A stretch of DNA of 49,667 nucleotides from Gammaproteobacteria bacterium. Lineage in GTDB: Bacteria; Pseudomonadota; Gammaproteobacteria; SZUA-152. Shown here one piece after another: positions 35,301-44,425 of this stretch. Position 1 is the stretch's first letter, and each line of letters begins with the position of its first letter. The notes beneath the pieces are model-generated. The model was given only the letters and a program-made list of their open reading frames with translations, did not search any database and was not told where the DNA came from. Location: positions 1-49,667 of the forward strand of contig JAOUJW010000041.1 in assembly GCA_029882975.1 (NCBI GenBank), in the 5' to 3' direction. The position numbers and the translations under genes were made by a program.

Positions 35301-38300
35301 GTGCTCCCGGGCCGGTGGCCAGTGCTACGCCGCAAGCGTATCAGACCGGTGCTCCGCGAAATTTATCGGCGCAGGCCGGCGACGGTCAAGTTGTTGTCAG
35401 TTGGCAGGCCGCGCCGGCAGCCACTATCAATACCCGCTATACCTTGTATGTTAGTAACACCGCGGGAAGCGGTACTAGCGGTGCGCCCATAAGCAACGTC
35501 GTCAGTCCCTATGTGCACAACGGTCTGAGCAATGGTACTCAGTATTACTATGTGGTAACCGCGACAGAAGATGTGGAAAGCTCGGCTTCGAATGAGGCGG
35601 TGGCTCAACCCATGCCGCCGGCACCGGCAGTACCCAGTGGATTGTTTGCGGTAGCCGGTGACGGATTGGTGGATCTGGGTTGGAATGCTGCGCAAAACGC
35701 TGAGTCCTATACACTGCAATGGGATGTGGTCGCTAATTTCAGCAACGCCAATATCGTACCACTGGGGAATGTGCGTACCTTCCGGCATAGTGGTCGGACC
35801 AATGGCACAACTTACTATTATCGATTGCAGGCACACAATGGCGCGGTGAACAGCGCCTACAGTAATTCCGTTACTGCTACCCCGGTGGCTCCGGTGGTCA
35901 ATACTCCCCCGGTTGTGCAAATTGTCAGTCCGGCAGGCGATGTAACGATTACGGTAGGGCAAGGTGTGGAGTTTCTGGCAAATGCCACGGACTCTGAAGA
36001 TGATGCCCGGGGATTGTCTTTATCATATCAATGGGATTTTGGTGCAGGCAGTGGCATTCAAAGTAGCGGGCTGAAAAACCCCGGCACACGGCGATTTCAA
36101 TTGCCCGGAAGTTTTACGGTCAATCTTAGCGTGAGGGATAGTGAAGGGGCCATTGCCAGTATCAGTCGTGTGGTAACGGTTAATGCCAACCAAGCGCCCG
36201 AAAGCACTATTTTGCAACCCACCCAAGAGTTATTGATCAATATTGGGGATACGGTTAATTTCAGCGGTCAAGGTCAGGACAACGACAATCATTTACCTCT
36301 GACTTATCGCTGGCGCTTTGGGAATAGTAGTGGCATCAATGATAGTACATTGTTGAATCCGGGGGTTCAGACATTTAGTATCAGCGGTACTTTTGTGGTT
36401 CAGTTTACTGTGACCGACAATATGGGGCTGAGCGATGCCTCTCCCGCCGCAACTATTGTACGGGTTAATGCACCTCCGGTTATTCAGATCGACAGTCCTG
36501 CGCCGGGAGCACAGATTACTGTAGGTTCCGACGTCGACTTTCAATCGACTGTTACGGACCCGGAGGACGGTACCAGTGGCCTGACTTATTTGTGGGATTT
36601 CGGTACCAGTGGCATTGCATCCAGTACTGTAGAAGATCCGGGCATACACGTTTTCAATACGGCGGGAACCTACCAGGTTACCCTTACCGTGACCGACCAA
36701 CATGGAGGCCAAAGTCAGCTAAGCCGCACAATAAGCGTGGGCAGCGTCCAAGCACCGGTGATCACCAGCCCGGTTGCTGTAGAAGGTTCGCATGCGGTTT
36801 CTATGGATGAAGATAACAGTCCCATTGCCTACGTGCCTTTCGCTTTAACTGCAACTGACCCGCAAGGGCAGACATTGAGTTGGAGTATTGCGCCGGCACC
36901 CAGTCCACAACCTCAATTGGGTGCTCCCGTATTCAGTAATGTAGCCGATGGCGGCGTGAGCGCCATCCTGGGGTACAGTCCCAACACAGACGCTACAGGT
37001 GTAGATAGCTTTGATGTGCGAGTCAGCAACCCGCAAGGAGGATTTGCCGATCTTCGTATACAGATCAGTATTAATGCGCAAAACGATCTTCCCGTAATAG
37101 AAACGAATCAGTTAACGATCAGTAACGGTCAAGCTTTGGTTCTAAACAGCTTGGCCCAACCCAATTTAGTGGTAAGCGATGTGGACAATTCGCCACAGCA
37201 GTTAAGCTACCAGGTCGTATCAGTGAGTAACGGTCAGTTCGAACTGCTCAGCAGCCCTGCCGTGGCGGTTACAAGTTTTACGCACCAGCAGATACTGGAT
37301 CAGCAAGTTAGATTTGTACACAATTTGGGTTCTTTGGCTCCGACTTACAGTTTAACCGTTGCAGACCTGAATGATGTGACAGCGCCCAGCGAGGCTGCCA
37401 TATCCTTTACGAATTTGGAGCCGGCCCAGATCCTGAGTTTGGACAGATACGGCGATTACACGCTTGGTTGGTCAACATTAAATGCGGTTTCGTGTGAGAT
37501 TAGCAGTGATCAAGGTGCCGGGATTGTGTCCGTGGATACCAATAGCTTATCGGCAGGGAAATACTTATTGGCATTACCTTTAGATGCTTCAATAACATTG
37601 ACTTGCCAGGGTGGGGCCGGCGGGCCTGTCAGCCAGTCTGTGACAGCAATCAGTTCCAATCCCTTTCCACAAACAGTGGGTTATTACGGGTCCAGTTCTC
37701 CAACTTATTCCTGGGCAGCTATCGTTAATCTTACCAGCCCTATAAGCTATGTGGATCGAATTGACTTTAACAACCAAGTAGACAGTTATTGTTCTCAGCT
37801 GGGCTATGTGGGCGCGGTGAAAACCCTCCGAGGGGATTTTTCAACTCACGACACCTACTATCTGCAGGGCAATGACGGCATCATAGCCGGCAGCGGTCCA
37901 AGCAATAAGATTACCTTCATCCCCGGGGACTTGACCTTTACCAATCTCTATACCAATCGACGCAACACCAATACAAGCAATGGCGATGTGGGACGGGTAA
38001 CGATTGGTAACGACAATTCTACGATTGCTCAAAATGTCCCCAGCCCCACTTCCGGCGTGGATCCGATGGTGTTGTGCCAGACTGATGTGAGGCTCAGTGA
38101 ATCCGCTTTTCTGCCGCAGACTATTAGTTTTTCTGAGCCGGGGCCTTTCAGACAAGTGTTGGGCCTGGATACCAGTTTTGTCAACACAGCGGGCGGGGGT
38201 AGAGGTTTGGGCGCCATCCGCTACAGCAGCAGCAATCCGAATGTGGCAACGGTTGATCCCGATAGCGGTGTGGTGACCATAGTGGCCTTAGGTGAAACGA

Positions 38301-41300
38301 TCATTACAGCCACAAAAGCCGCTGATGCTTTTGCTCAAGCGGAAGCCGGTTATACCCTGACCGTGGATATACCCAGGGATATTCAAATCCAGAGTTTAAT
38401 TAAAACCAGCAGTCAAACACTGAGCTGGACAACGGCTTATGCCGTTTCGTGTGAATTGACGAATAATCAAAATAGTACCGTAGTGAATTTGTCGTTGGAG
38501 GATGTTTCTGCCGCAGAATATTTATACACACTGGCTGCAACCACCACGTTTACTTTGACTTGTTTGGGCGAATCGGGAACGACTGCCAGTTTGTCCGTAA
38601 CGGATGTTGGTACCAATTTGTATCCTCAAACTGTGGGTTATTATGGTATTGCCGGCAGTCCTGGCAATTCCTGGGCGGCGATCGTCAATCTCACCAGCCC
38701 CATCACATTTACCGGTATATCGGATTTTAGCAGTCAAGTAGATAGTTACTGTATGGGGTTGGGATATGTAGGGGTTGTCAAAACCCGAATCGGTAATATT
38801 TCCGTGGATGCGACTTATTATCTTCATGGCGGTGCGGAAATCTTGATGGGTGCTAGTGTGATCACATTTTTACCTTCAGGCAATGTCAACAACGTCTTTA
38901 CCAATGACCAAAACTATTCCTTCGGTACAGTAGTGCAGGCAACAATTGGTGATAATCAGGCTTATGGTTTGCAAACAGCGGTTAGCCCGACTTCCGGTGT
39001 CGGTCAGATGGTGTTGTGTCAAACGAACCTATCCCTTAGCAAGACGACCGATTTGTTTCCACAAACCATTGCATTTGAAGAGCCGGGGCCAATCCGAAAA
39101 GTTCCTCAATTTGATTCCGGTTTCACTAATACCGCTTTTGGGCCAGGAGTAGGACAGGTATCGTATGAAAGCAGTGATCCAACGGTAGCCAGCGTCAATC
39201 CCAGTACGGGTTTGGTCACTATGCTTGGTGTGGGAACCACCACTATTACAGCTACAAAAGCAGCTGACTATATTTTTCAACAAGCGCAGGCGAGTTACGT
39301 TCTTAATGTGGACGTGCCCCAGTCCTTGAATATGCAAAGTTTTGAAAAATTCAGTGAGGTGGAGCTGAGCTGGACCGTGGCAGCAGCCGTTTCATGTGAG
39401 CTCAGCCAGGATATGGATAGCAATGTGATACCCTTAAGCCGAGATCAGGTGCTTTCAGGAAAATTCTTGCATGCACTACCTGCAGCGACAACTTTCGTGT
39501 TGAGTTGTACGGGGGAGTTGGGCGGTACCGGAAATCTTTCTGTCACTGCGATTGGAACGAATCCTTTTCCGCAAACACGGGGATACTATGGTTCTTACAG
39601 TACAGGTAATTCCTGGGTAGCCATTGTTAACTTAAGCAATCCAATCAGTTTCGGTAGCAGAGAACATTTTAATAGCCAGGTTGACGGCTATTGTAAAGGT
39701 CTGGGTTATATTGGCTCCGCCAAAACCCAAACCGGCCATTTTTCCACGCATAACAAATACTATTTGCAGCACTATGACGGAATCATAGCCGGTAGCGGGC
39801 CGGGAAATAAGGCTACACTCATTCCCGGCGGGGCTGTGTTTACGAATGTTTATGCCAACCGAAGAAATACTTCGTCCAGCAACGGTGATGTGGGCCGAGT
39901 TACTGTTGGCAACAATGCTTCGTCGATCACGCAAAATATTACCGGCATCACAGCTGGTGTGGATCAAATGGTGTTTTGTCAAACGGATATACCTATAGAG
40001 AATACCGCTTTTCTTCCTCAGACTATCAGCTTTTTGGAGCCGGGACCGATAAGAAAAGTTTTGGGGGTGGATGCGAATTTTGCGAATACCGCATCCGGCG
40101 GAGCGGGTTTCGGTAGTATAACGTATGCCAGCAGTGATCCCGCCGTGGCGACTGTGGATGTTAACGGTAACATAACAATCATAGGGTTGGGTGTAACCAC
40201 CATAACTGCGGTAAAGGCAGCGGACATATATATAGAAGCGCAAGCGAGTTATGAGTTGACAGTGGATAGTCCTCAACCCGGGCAGTTTCAGGAGTTTGTT
40301 AAAACTTCCGACAATACCTTACGATGGTCTTCCTCATTTATGGTGTCGTGTGACATCACCAACGATCAGAATAGTGAAATTATTACGTTGGGAATTGAGT
40401 CGCTTGCGGCTGGGAGTTTTTTGCACTTCTATCCGCCCAATACTACACTTACATTGAGTTGTATTGACGAAACAGGCGCTCTGCTGAATCAGTCCGTTAC
40501 CACCGTTGTCACCAATGATTATCCGCAAACGGTCGGGTACTATGGTTCTCTCGGGGTTGGTAATTCCTGGGCTGCGATTGTCAATCTCAGTTCGCCAATT
40601 AGTTTCACCGACAGAGTGGACTTTAACAACCAGGTAGACAGCTATTGTGCCGGATTGGGATATATAGGGGTGGTTAAAACAAGGACCGGAGATTTTTCAA
40701 CTCACGAATTGCACTACTTGCAGGGTTCTGATGGCATTATTGCCGGTAACGGTCCGTCTAATAAAGTGACATATATTCCCGGAAATTCGACTTTGGAAAA
40801 TGTTTATGCGAACCGGAGAAATATCAATATCTCGAACGGGGATGTGGGCAGGGTAGTTGTGGGAAATAACGAGTCGCGAATTACTCAGTCCTTTACCGGC
40901 GGATCAACCAGCGGCCTTGATCAAATGGTATTGTGCCAAACGAATTTGTTCGTTGCCAATACGGCCTTGTTGCCGCAATCAATCAGCTTTATCCAAGCGG
41001 GGCCGATTCGGAAAGTGTCTGGATTGGATACCCTATTCACCAATCCCGCTGTCGATGGGTATGGCAGTGGACAGATTTCCTATAGCAGTAGTAATCCTGG
41101 TGTTGCGATGGTGGATGCAGTCACAGGCGAGGTCACTATTTTAAGCGTAGGGTTGACAACAATAACGGCCACCAAGGCACAGGACCAGTATTACAGATCC
41201 GCTCAGGCCAGTTATGAGTTAAATGTCGATATCCCACGTTCTCTCAGCGTACAAAACTTCGTTATTTACAATGAAGTGGAGCTAAGTTGGGAAACCTTAT

Positions 41301-42196
41301 ATGCAACATCCTGTGAAATCAGCAACGATCAAAACAGTATTGTACTGGCCTTGGATAGAAACGAGTCGGTAAGCGGCAGCGTGTTACACGGCTTGCCCGG
41401 CACGACGGTTTTCACTTTAACCTGCACTGGCGAGTTGGGCGGGGTTGGGAATGTTACAGCGACCACGGGTGTAAGTTTATTTCCGGACACAATGGGATAT
41501 TATGGTTCGGTAAGCAGTTTGGATAATTCCTGGGTGGCCATTGTCAATCTGTCTGCACCTATCAGCTTTACAGATAGGGTGGATTTTAATAATCAGGTTG
41601 ACAACTACTGCATCGGTTTGGGTTATGTGGGAGCACCAAAGACCATAAATGGTCACTTTTCAACGAACAGTACGTACTATTTGCAGGGCAGTGATGGCAT
41701 TATTGCGGGCAGCGGTCCAAGCCAGAAAATTACGATAATTCCTGGAGGCGTGCAATACACCAATGTCTACACCAACCGGCGCAACTACAATGTTTCTTCC
41801 TTAGGGGATGCGGGGAGAGCTGTAATAGGAAATAACAATTCAACCATCAGTCAGGCAATACCCAGTCCGACATCCGGTTTGGATCCAATGGTGCTGTGTC
41901 AAACAGACAAATCCATGCGTAACATTGCTTTTGTGCCACAAAGTATTGTTTTTTTCACGCCGAGTCCGACACCCGTTAGTTTGGCTGTGACGCCAACCTA
42001 TAGTAATGCTGTTGCTTCAGGTTTTGGAACAGGGGCGCTGACTTACACCAGCAGTGATCCGGCTGTCGCAACTGTAGACCAAGCGGGCACGGTAACATTG
42101 CTAAGCGTCGGTACCACGACGATAAGTGCAGTGAAAGCAGCCGATCGTCAGTTTATGGAAACGCAGGCCAGCTACGTGCTGACTATCAACCCATAA
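32351..42196 (+). CDS. Giant multidomain surface lipoprotein (FnIII, PKD, cadherin-like, five novel modules)
   Basis: The reading frame opens at TTG 32300, but ATG 32351 gives a clean lipoprotein signal, WLKWVAFISIGLGVSACG with Cys27, and follows CGGAAA. The product has 3,281 residues. Residues ~35-1180 hold 12 fibronectin type III domains, each with a Y-x-L-Y-W or similar strand and a GLxNGxxYxYxVxAxNxxGES pattern. Residues ~1180-1470 hold three PKD domains (for example LSYQWDFGAGSG and LTYLWDFGTSG). Residues ~1470-1690 are cadherin/CSPG-like. From ~1690 to the end are five ~318-residue modules, each ending with a BIG_2 Ig-like domain (ATVDPDSGVVTIVALGETIIT). It should be outer-membrane anchored and surface exposed; an adhesin or glycan-binding role is inferred. 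It probably forms an operon with the autotransporter. Confidence 0.88.
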   Translation: MWRATGKVRYWLKWVAFISIGLGVSACGDDGSIPAQQNVPQLLQATAGDGAVSLTWVQVKGATAYTLYWNTNSEVDLNKYSGQAISTTQNSYSHNGLSNGRVYRYVVTATVAGVESGESNLAEAQPQRTPPAKPESVLIKPEDGRVTLRWNAVNQAERYDLVWDTSSSLASARRIQGISSPYVHRGLSNGQVVYYQLLAVNPGGEVASDLLSARPNPRLPAAPVGLGASAANGSININWSDVSNGDSYELFWSNSPGITLQSNRVRGVTSPYIHAPLVNGQIYHYRIRALNAAGAGNLSQEFQVTAGNAGSEVLPSEGAPPEEPAGVMLETNDGRLDINWQLRQGAVGYNIYWSTETSPGVPPVITTDSNKIANISPPYTHSGLSNGLRYYYRISAINDSGESTLSPMVSQMPEALQPGVPGNVSAIGGDGFIGVRWNRVRDAQSYTLYYWPEGGGVVVVPNLTETLYRVNGLTNGTVYHLQLTSTHTQSGESPRSAEVLVTPQVDPVVAPVAVQAVPGDAQVELKFGVSAYSGLPPGKTVQAYRIYTSTSPGVVNQNSFTEINVASISGDTASYVFSGLTNGRRYYYSVTAVNAGGESPLSREVWAQPQLTVPGAPQNLQIREGDSELTLSWQAPSGEILVTDYNVYWSQTLANGQRTQPVVIPNVGNEVSPGQFQYTLSGLTNNTEYYILVKAFNDGGEGLSSSELGGVPHIIAPTGLVSALIAQAQDSQVTLSWDWDIATQGSVPSEYRLYWSTQPSMELQNSPWIDGVQSGFVHQGLTNGQPYYYRVVAKNDGGLGPVSELVQATPLPNVPGRVGGLQAQGSDGAVVLTWDEVPDADRYFVYWTVDSGQPLDSWNRLSGLNPGDQHGGLDNGITYFYVITAANIGGESDSSQIVSATPQVPAPAAPQGLVATADNTQVILDWSTQAGLSYNVYWVNNAVDDPFTQGQVISNVRPSYTHTGLVNGSVYRYVVTAVNAGGESAPGPVASATPQAYQTGAPRNLSAQAGDGQVVVSWQAAPAATINTRYTLYVSNTAGSGTSGAPISNVVSPYVHNGLSNGTQYYYVVTATEDVESSASNEAVAQPMPPAPAVPSGLFAVAGDGLVDLGWNAAQNAESYTLQWDVVANFSNANIVPLGNVRTFRHSGRTNGTTYYYRLQAHNGAVNSAYSNSVTATPVAPVVNTPPVVQIVSPAGDVTITVGQGVEFLANATDSEDDARGLSLSYQWDFGAGSGIQSSGLKNPGTRRFQLPGSFTVNLSVRDSEGAIASISRVVTVNANQAPESTILQPTQELLINIGDTVNFSGQGQDNDNHLPLTYRWRFGNSSGINDSTLLNPGVQTFSISGTFVVQFTVTDNMGLSDASPAATIVRVNAPPVIQIDSPAPGAQITVGSDVDFQSTVTDPEDGTSGLTYLWDFGTSGIASSTVEDPGIHVFNTAGTYQVTLTVTDQHGGQSQLSRTISVGSVQAPVITSPVAVEGSHAVSMDEDNSPIAYVPFALTATDPQGQTLSWSIAPAPSPQPQLGAPVFSNVADGGVSAILGYSPNTDATGVDSFDVRVSNPQGGFADLRIQISINAQNDLPVIETNQLTISNGQALVLNSLAQPNLVVSDVDNSPQQLSYQVVSVSNGQFELLSSPAVAVTSFTHQQILDQQVRFVHNLGSLAPTYSLTVADLNDVTAPSEAAISFTNLEPAQILSLDRYGDYTLGWSTLNAVSCEISSDQGAGIVSVDTNSLSAGKYLLALPLDASITLTCQGGAGGPVSQSVTAISSNPFPQTVGYYGSSSPTYSWAAIVNLTSPISYVDRIDFNNQVDSYCSQLGYVGAVKTLRGDFSTHDTYYLQGNDGIIAGSGPSNKITFIPGDLTFTNLYTNRRNTNTSNGDVGRVTIGNDNSTIAQNVPSPTSGVDPMVLCQTDVRLSESAFLPQTISFSEPGPFRQVLGLDTSFVNTAGGGRGLGAIRYSSSNPNVATVDPDSGVVTIVALGETIITATKAADAFAQAEAGYTLTVDIPRDIQIQSLIKTSSQTLSWTTAYAVSCELTNNQNSTVVNLSLEDVSAAEYLYTLAATTTFTLTCLGESGTTASLSVTDVGTNLYPQTVGYYGIAGSPGNSWAAIVNLTSPITFTGISDFSSQVDSYCMGLGYVGVVKTRIGNISVDATYYLHGGAEILMGASVITFLPSGNVNNVFTNDQNYSFGTVVQATIGDNQAYGLQTAVSPTSGVGQMVLCQTNLSLSKTTDLFPQTIAFEEPGPIRKVPQFDSGFTNTAFGPGVGQVSYESSDPTVASVNPSTGLVTMLGVGTTTITATKAADYIFQQAQASYVLNVDVPQSLNMQSFEKFSEVELSWTVAAAVSCELSQDMDSNVIPLSRDQVLSGKFLHALPAATTFVLSCTGELGGTGNLSVTAIGTNPFPQTRGYYGSYSTGNSWVAIVNLSNPISFGSREHFNSQVDGYCKGLGYIGSAKTQTGHFSTHNKYYLQHYDGIIAGSGPGNKATLIPGGAVFTNVYANRRNTSSSNGDVGRVTVGNNASSITQNITGITAGVDQMVFCQTDIPIENTAFLPQTISFLEPGPIRKVLGVDANFANTASGGAGFGSITYASSDPAVATVDVNGNITIIGLGVTTITAVKAADIYIEAQASYELTVDSPQPGQFQEFVKTSDNTLRWSSSFMVSCDITNDQNSEIITLGIESLAAGSFLHFYPPNTTLTLSCIDETGALLNQSVTTVVTNDYPQTVGYYGSLGVGNSWAAIVNLSSPISFTDRVDFNNQVDSYCAGLGYIGVVKTRTGDFSTHELHYLQGSDGIIAGNGPSNKVTYIPGNSTLENVYANRRNINISNGDVGRVVVGNNESRITQSFTGGSTSGLDQMVLCQTNLFVANTALLPQSISFIQAGPIRKVSGLDTLFTNPAVDGYGSGQISYSSSNPGVAMVDAVTGEVTILSVGLTTITATKAQDQYYRSAQASYELNVDIPRSLSVQNFVIYNEVELSWETLYATSCEISNDQNSIVLALDRNESVSGSVLHGLPGTTVFTLTCTGELGGVGNVTATTGVSLFPDTMGYYGSVSSLDNSWVAIVNLSAPISFTDRVDFNNQVDNYCIGLGYVGAPKTINGHFSTNSTYYLQGSDGIIAGSGPSQKITIIPGGVQYTNVYTNRRNYNVSSLGDAGRAVIGNNNSTISQAIPSPTSGLDPMVLCQTDKSMRNIAFVPQSIVFFTPSPTPVSLAVTPTYSNAVASGFGTGALTYTSSDPAVATVDQAGTVTLLSVGTTTISAVKAADRQFMETQASYVLTINP
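37423..42196 (+). repeat. Five ~955-bp coding repeats
   Basis: Copies begin near 37423, 38380, 39328, 40279 and 41243, so units are about 948-964 bases. Each encodes a segment with VSCE(I/L) and TLTC, a core YYGS...NSWAAIVNLxSPIS...DSYCxGLGYVG, a YYLQGSDGIIAGSGPSNK-type strand, VLCQT, and a BIG_2-like domain with ITATKAAD. The protein repeats are clearly homologous but diverged at the DNA level, so the expansion is old. Copy 2 lacks the DGIIAGSGP segment in standard form. Confidence 0.88.
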
Positions 42197-42223
42197 TCGA
42201 GTGGTTGGCTGATGCTCCAATGA

Positions 42224-42256
42224 ACCCCGCCGGCTGTGAAGCCGAGCGGGGTCTTT
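42224..42256 (+). terminator. Rho-independent terminator after the giant lipoprotein
   Basis: ACCCCGC (42224-42230) pairs with GCGGGGT (42246-42252), and GGCT with AGCC inside, around a GTGA loop; CTTT follows. It lies 28 bases after the stop. Confidence 0.8.
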
Positions 42257-42336
42257 AGTGATTCCATTGATTAAATAGTCTTTATTGGTTAGTGTGGCTT
42301 TTCCTGTTTTGAGGCGAACCTAAGGGGTACACTTTT

Positions 42337-43533
42337 GTGCCGGTAAAACAAACCATTAATAAAGGCAAAGTCCCGGTAAAAATATATACTCAGGATATTG
42401 AGCCGGAGGCCTACCAGCAGTTATACAATATTTCGCAATTACCCTTTGTGCACGATCATATAGCGGCTATGCCCGATGTGCATTTTGGCATTGGCGCAAC
42501 GGTAGGCTCGGTCATTCCCTGTAAAGGAGCCATCATTCCTGCGGCGGTAGGCGTGGATATCGGGTGTGGTATGAATGCGTTGCGACTTTCTATCCGGGCT
42601 AAGGATCTACCGGAAAACCTACGCCGGGTGCGTAGCGCTATCGAGGCTGCGATTCCTGTGGGGTTTGATATGCATAAGACCGATAAGGCGCGTGCTTCTA
42701 CGGTGCGTTCCGTTGGTGTTGGGCTGGATCGAGTATTGGAACGCCACCCTAAGATACTCAAAATGCAGAAAAAGCCTTATCAAACCTGGGTGCGGCAGTT
42801 GGGAACCCTGGGCGGAGGTAATCACTTCATTGAGCTGTGTCTGGATGAAAACGATAATGTTTGGATTATGTTGCATTCCGGCAGCCGCGGTATCGGCAAT
42901 ACTATCGGGCGATACTTTATTAGCCTGGCACAAAAAGATATGCAACAGCACATTCACAATCTTCCTGACATAGATCTGGCCTACTTTAGCGAAGGTGCTA
43001 AGCACTTTGATGACTATGTGGATGCGGTGCATTGGGCGCAGGACTATGCCATGGAAAACCGCCGCGAAATGATGCGTTTGATTATTGATGCACTAAAGAA
43101 AGAACTGCCCAAATTCGGCATTACCAAAGAGGCCATCAACTGTCACCATAACTACGTGGCATTGGAAACCCACTTTGGAGAAAGCGTCTATATTACCCGT
43201 AAAGGTGCCATTAGAGCGGGAGCAGGTGAACTGGGGATAATTCCGGGAAGTATGGGGGCCAAGTCCTATATTGTGAGTGGCAAGGGTGAGCCGCAATCGT
43301 TTTGTTCCTGCTCCCACGGCGCCGGTCGGCGCATGAGTCGCAACAAGGCCAAACGACAATTTACCCAAGCGGATTTGGAAACTCAAACCGCCGGAGTGGA
43401 ATGCCGCAAAGATAAAGGCGTTATTGACGAGATACCCGGTGCCTACAAGGATATTGACGAAGTGATGCGGAACCAGAGTGATCTGGTGGATGTTGTGCAC
43501 ACCCTTAGGCAGGTGGTGTGTGTGAAAGGTTAA
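42337..43533 (+). CDS. rtcB: RtcB-family RNA ligase
   Basis: The 398-residue protein has the length and metal/GTP-site residues of RtcB: DIGCGMN (Asp74, Cys77), GGGNHF (His163), MLHSGSRG (His180), NCHHNY (His270/271) and CSHGAGRRMSR, where His327 is the expected guanylylation site. RtcB joins RNA 3'-phosphate or 2',3'-cyclic phosphate ends to 5'-OH ends using GTP and Mn2+, repairing cleaved RNA, including tRNA. It starts at GTG 42337, eight bases after TAAGGGG. No archease or RtcR-like regulator gene is beside it. Its stop codon overlaps the stop of the convergent minus-strand gene by three bases. Confidence 0.95.
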   Translation: MPVKQTINKGKVPVKIYTQDIEPEAYQQLYNISQLPFVHDHIAAMPDVHFGIGATVGSVIPCKGAIIPAAVGVDIGCGMNALRLSIRAKDLPENLRRVRSAIEAAIPVGFDMHKTDKARASTVRSVGVGLDRVLERHPKILKMQKKPYQTWVRQLGTLGGGNHFIELCLDENDNVWIMLHSGSRGIGNTIGRYFISLAQKDMQQHIHNLPDIDLAYFSEGAKHFDDYVDAVHWAQDYAMENRREMMRLIIDALKKELPKFGITKEAINCHHNYVALETHFGESVYITRKGAIRAGAGELGIIPGSMGAKSYIVSGKGEPQSFCSCSHGAGRRMSRNKAKRQFTQADLETQTAGVECRKDKGVIDEIPGAYKDIDEVMRNQSDLVDVVHTLRQVVCVKG

Positions 43534-44144
43534 AAATAGTTGCTTACTCCCAACGAAGTGCGGCTGGTGTTAACGTTGTTTCCCAAGCTGTCGTTTTGTT
43601 GCAGATATTCCAGCTTTAGCTCTACATTCATAGCTTTCACAGTGTGAGCGCGGTCAACTTGCAAGAACAGTCCGCTGCCGTTATCTAACGGTTTGCGACG
43701 ATTTCGGGTTTCAGAAATTTTAGTGTTACTATGGTAGGAGACGCCTGCGCCTATGCGCCAGCGATTTCCTAAGGGTTTTAGCAGGGATAAATAACTGGGT
43801 TGGGAATTTATCTCGCCTATATTAATGCCGGTTAAAACTTGCGCATCCATATCTGCAATGATGTCACGGTATTCAGCTCCTACCAAAACAACGAAATCAC
43901 CGCCTGCGGAACTTCTGGAAAAGCTGCTGCTCGACAAAAACTCCCAAGCCGGCGGAGGTGGGAAAATACTGGTTCCACCCTGTTTCCAGTCCCATTCCGT
44001 AACGACCTCTTTGCTTACGGGGGCGGGAATGTAGCTGCTCAGTGCTTCGACCGTGTATTGTCCCTTGTCCATGTATTTAGCTTGTCCGGCTCGGAAATCG
44101 CCATGATTATGGGTGCCGAGATTACCAGGATTCGTGGTTCCCAT
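43530..44144 (-). CDS. Outer-membrane-barrel-like protein, N-terminus unclear
   Basis: The frame of 204 codons ends with LGVSNYF, a C-terminal Phe typical of outer-membrane barrels, and the last ~120 residues look strand-rich (VLVGAEYRDIIADMDAQVLT, IGAGVSYHSNTKISE, MNVELKLEYLQQNDS). No signal peptide is encoded in frame. The start could be ATG 44144 or ATG 44072 (MDKGQYTVEALSSYIP). The upstream lipoprotein frame overlaps this one by 106 bases from 44144, or by 34 from 44072. Either the two are separate genes, or a frameshift split one protein with the lipoprotein N-terminus and this barrel C-terminus. Function is unknown. Confidence 0.5.
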   Translation of the reverse strand: MGTTNPGNLGTHNHGDFRAGQAKYMDKGQYTVEALSSYIPAPVSKEVVTEWDWKQGGTSIFPPPPAWEFLSSSSFSRSSAGGDFVVLVGAEYRDIIADMDAQVLTGINIGEINSQPSYLSLLKPLGNRWRIGAGVSYHSNTKISETRNRRKPLDNGSGLFLQVDRAHTVKAMNVELKLEYLQQNDSLGNNVNTSRTSLGVSNYF

Positions 44145-44425
44145 AAGGCGGTACCGGTAAGGATTACAAAATTATATTCTGAACGGTCAAGTGTTGTTCG
44201 TACCGAGTCCGGTTTACCCCAGGCCTCAATCAAGCCATCCATGTCCGCTACCTTTTTTGCGCGGTGATATTCTTTTATTTCGGGAAAGCTTTGCAGTAAT
44301 TGTTCCGGGGGTAGCTGAAAGTCTTCCTCAGACTTGGGGATGTGCTGAAATTTTGCTGTGCAAGCGACGCAAGTCAAGCCAACTAAAAGAACGCAGCTGA
44401 TCGGTTTAAGTCTATTAAATATCAT
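44039..44425 (-). CDS. Small lipoprotein of unknown function
   Basis: The 128-residue product begins MIFNRLKPISCVLLVGLT and then CVAC, with likely lipobox Cys22. A middle segment MDGLIEAWGKPDSVRTTLD resembles the BamE/SmpA-like small lipoproteins that use a 'L...G.P' motif. A hydrophobic run ILVISAPIIMAI and a charged tail follow. It should be anchored in the outer or inner membrane. Its 3' end overlaps the barrel-like frame in another phase, which raises the possibility of a frameshift. It may be in one operon with the downstream barrel frame. Confidence 0.6.
   Translation of the reverse strand: MIFNRLKPISCVLLVGLTCVACTAKFQHIPKSEEDFQLPPEQLLQSFPEIKEYHRAKKVADMDGLIEAWGKPDSVRTTLDRSEYNFVILTGTALWEPRILVISAPIIMAISEPDKLNTWTRDNTRSKH

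Noticed and set aside
39632-40276. Minus-strand frame of 214 codons inside the giant lipoprotein gene
   Set aside because: It is one of many antisense frames kept open by codon bias in the repeats; no start site or family features.
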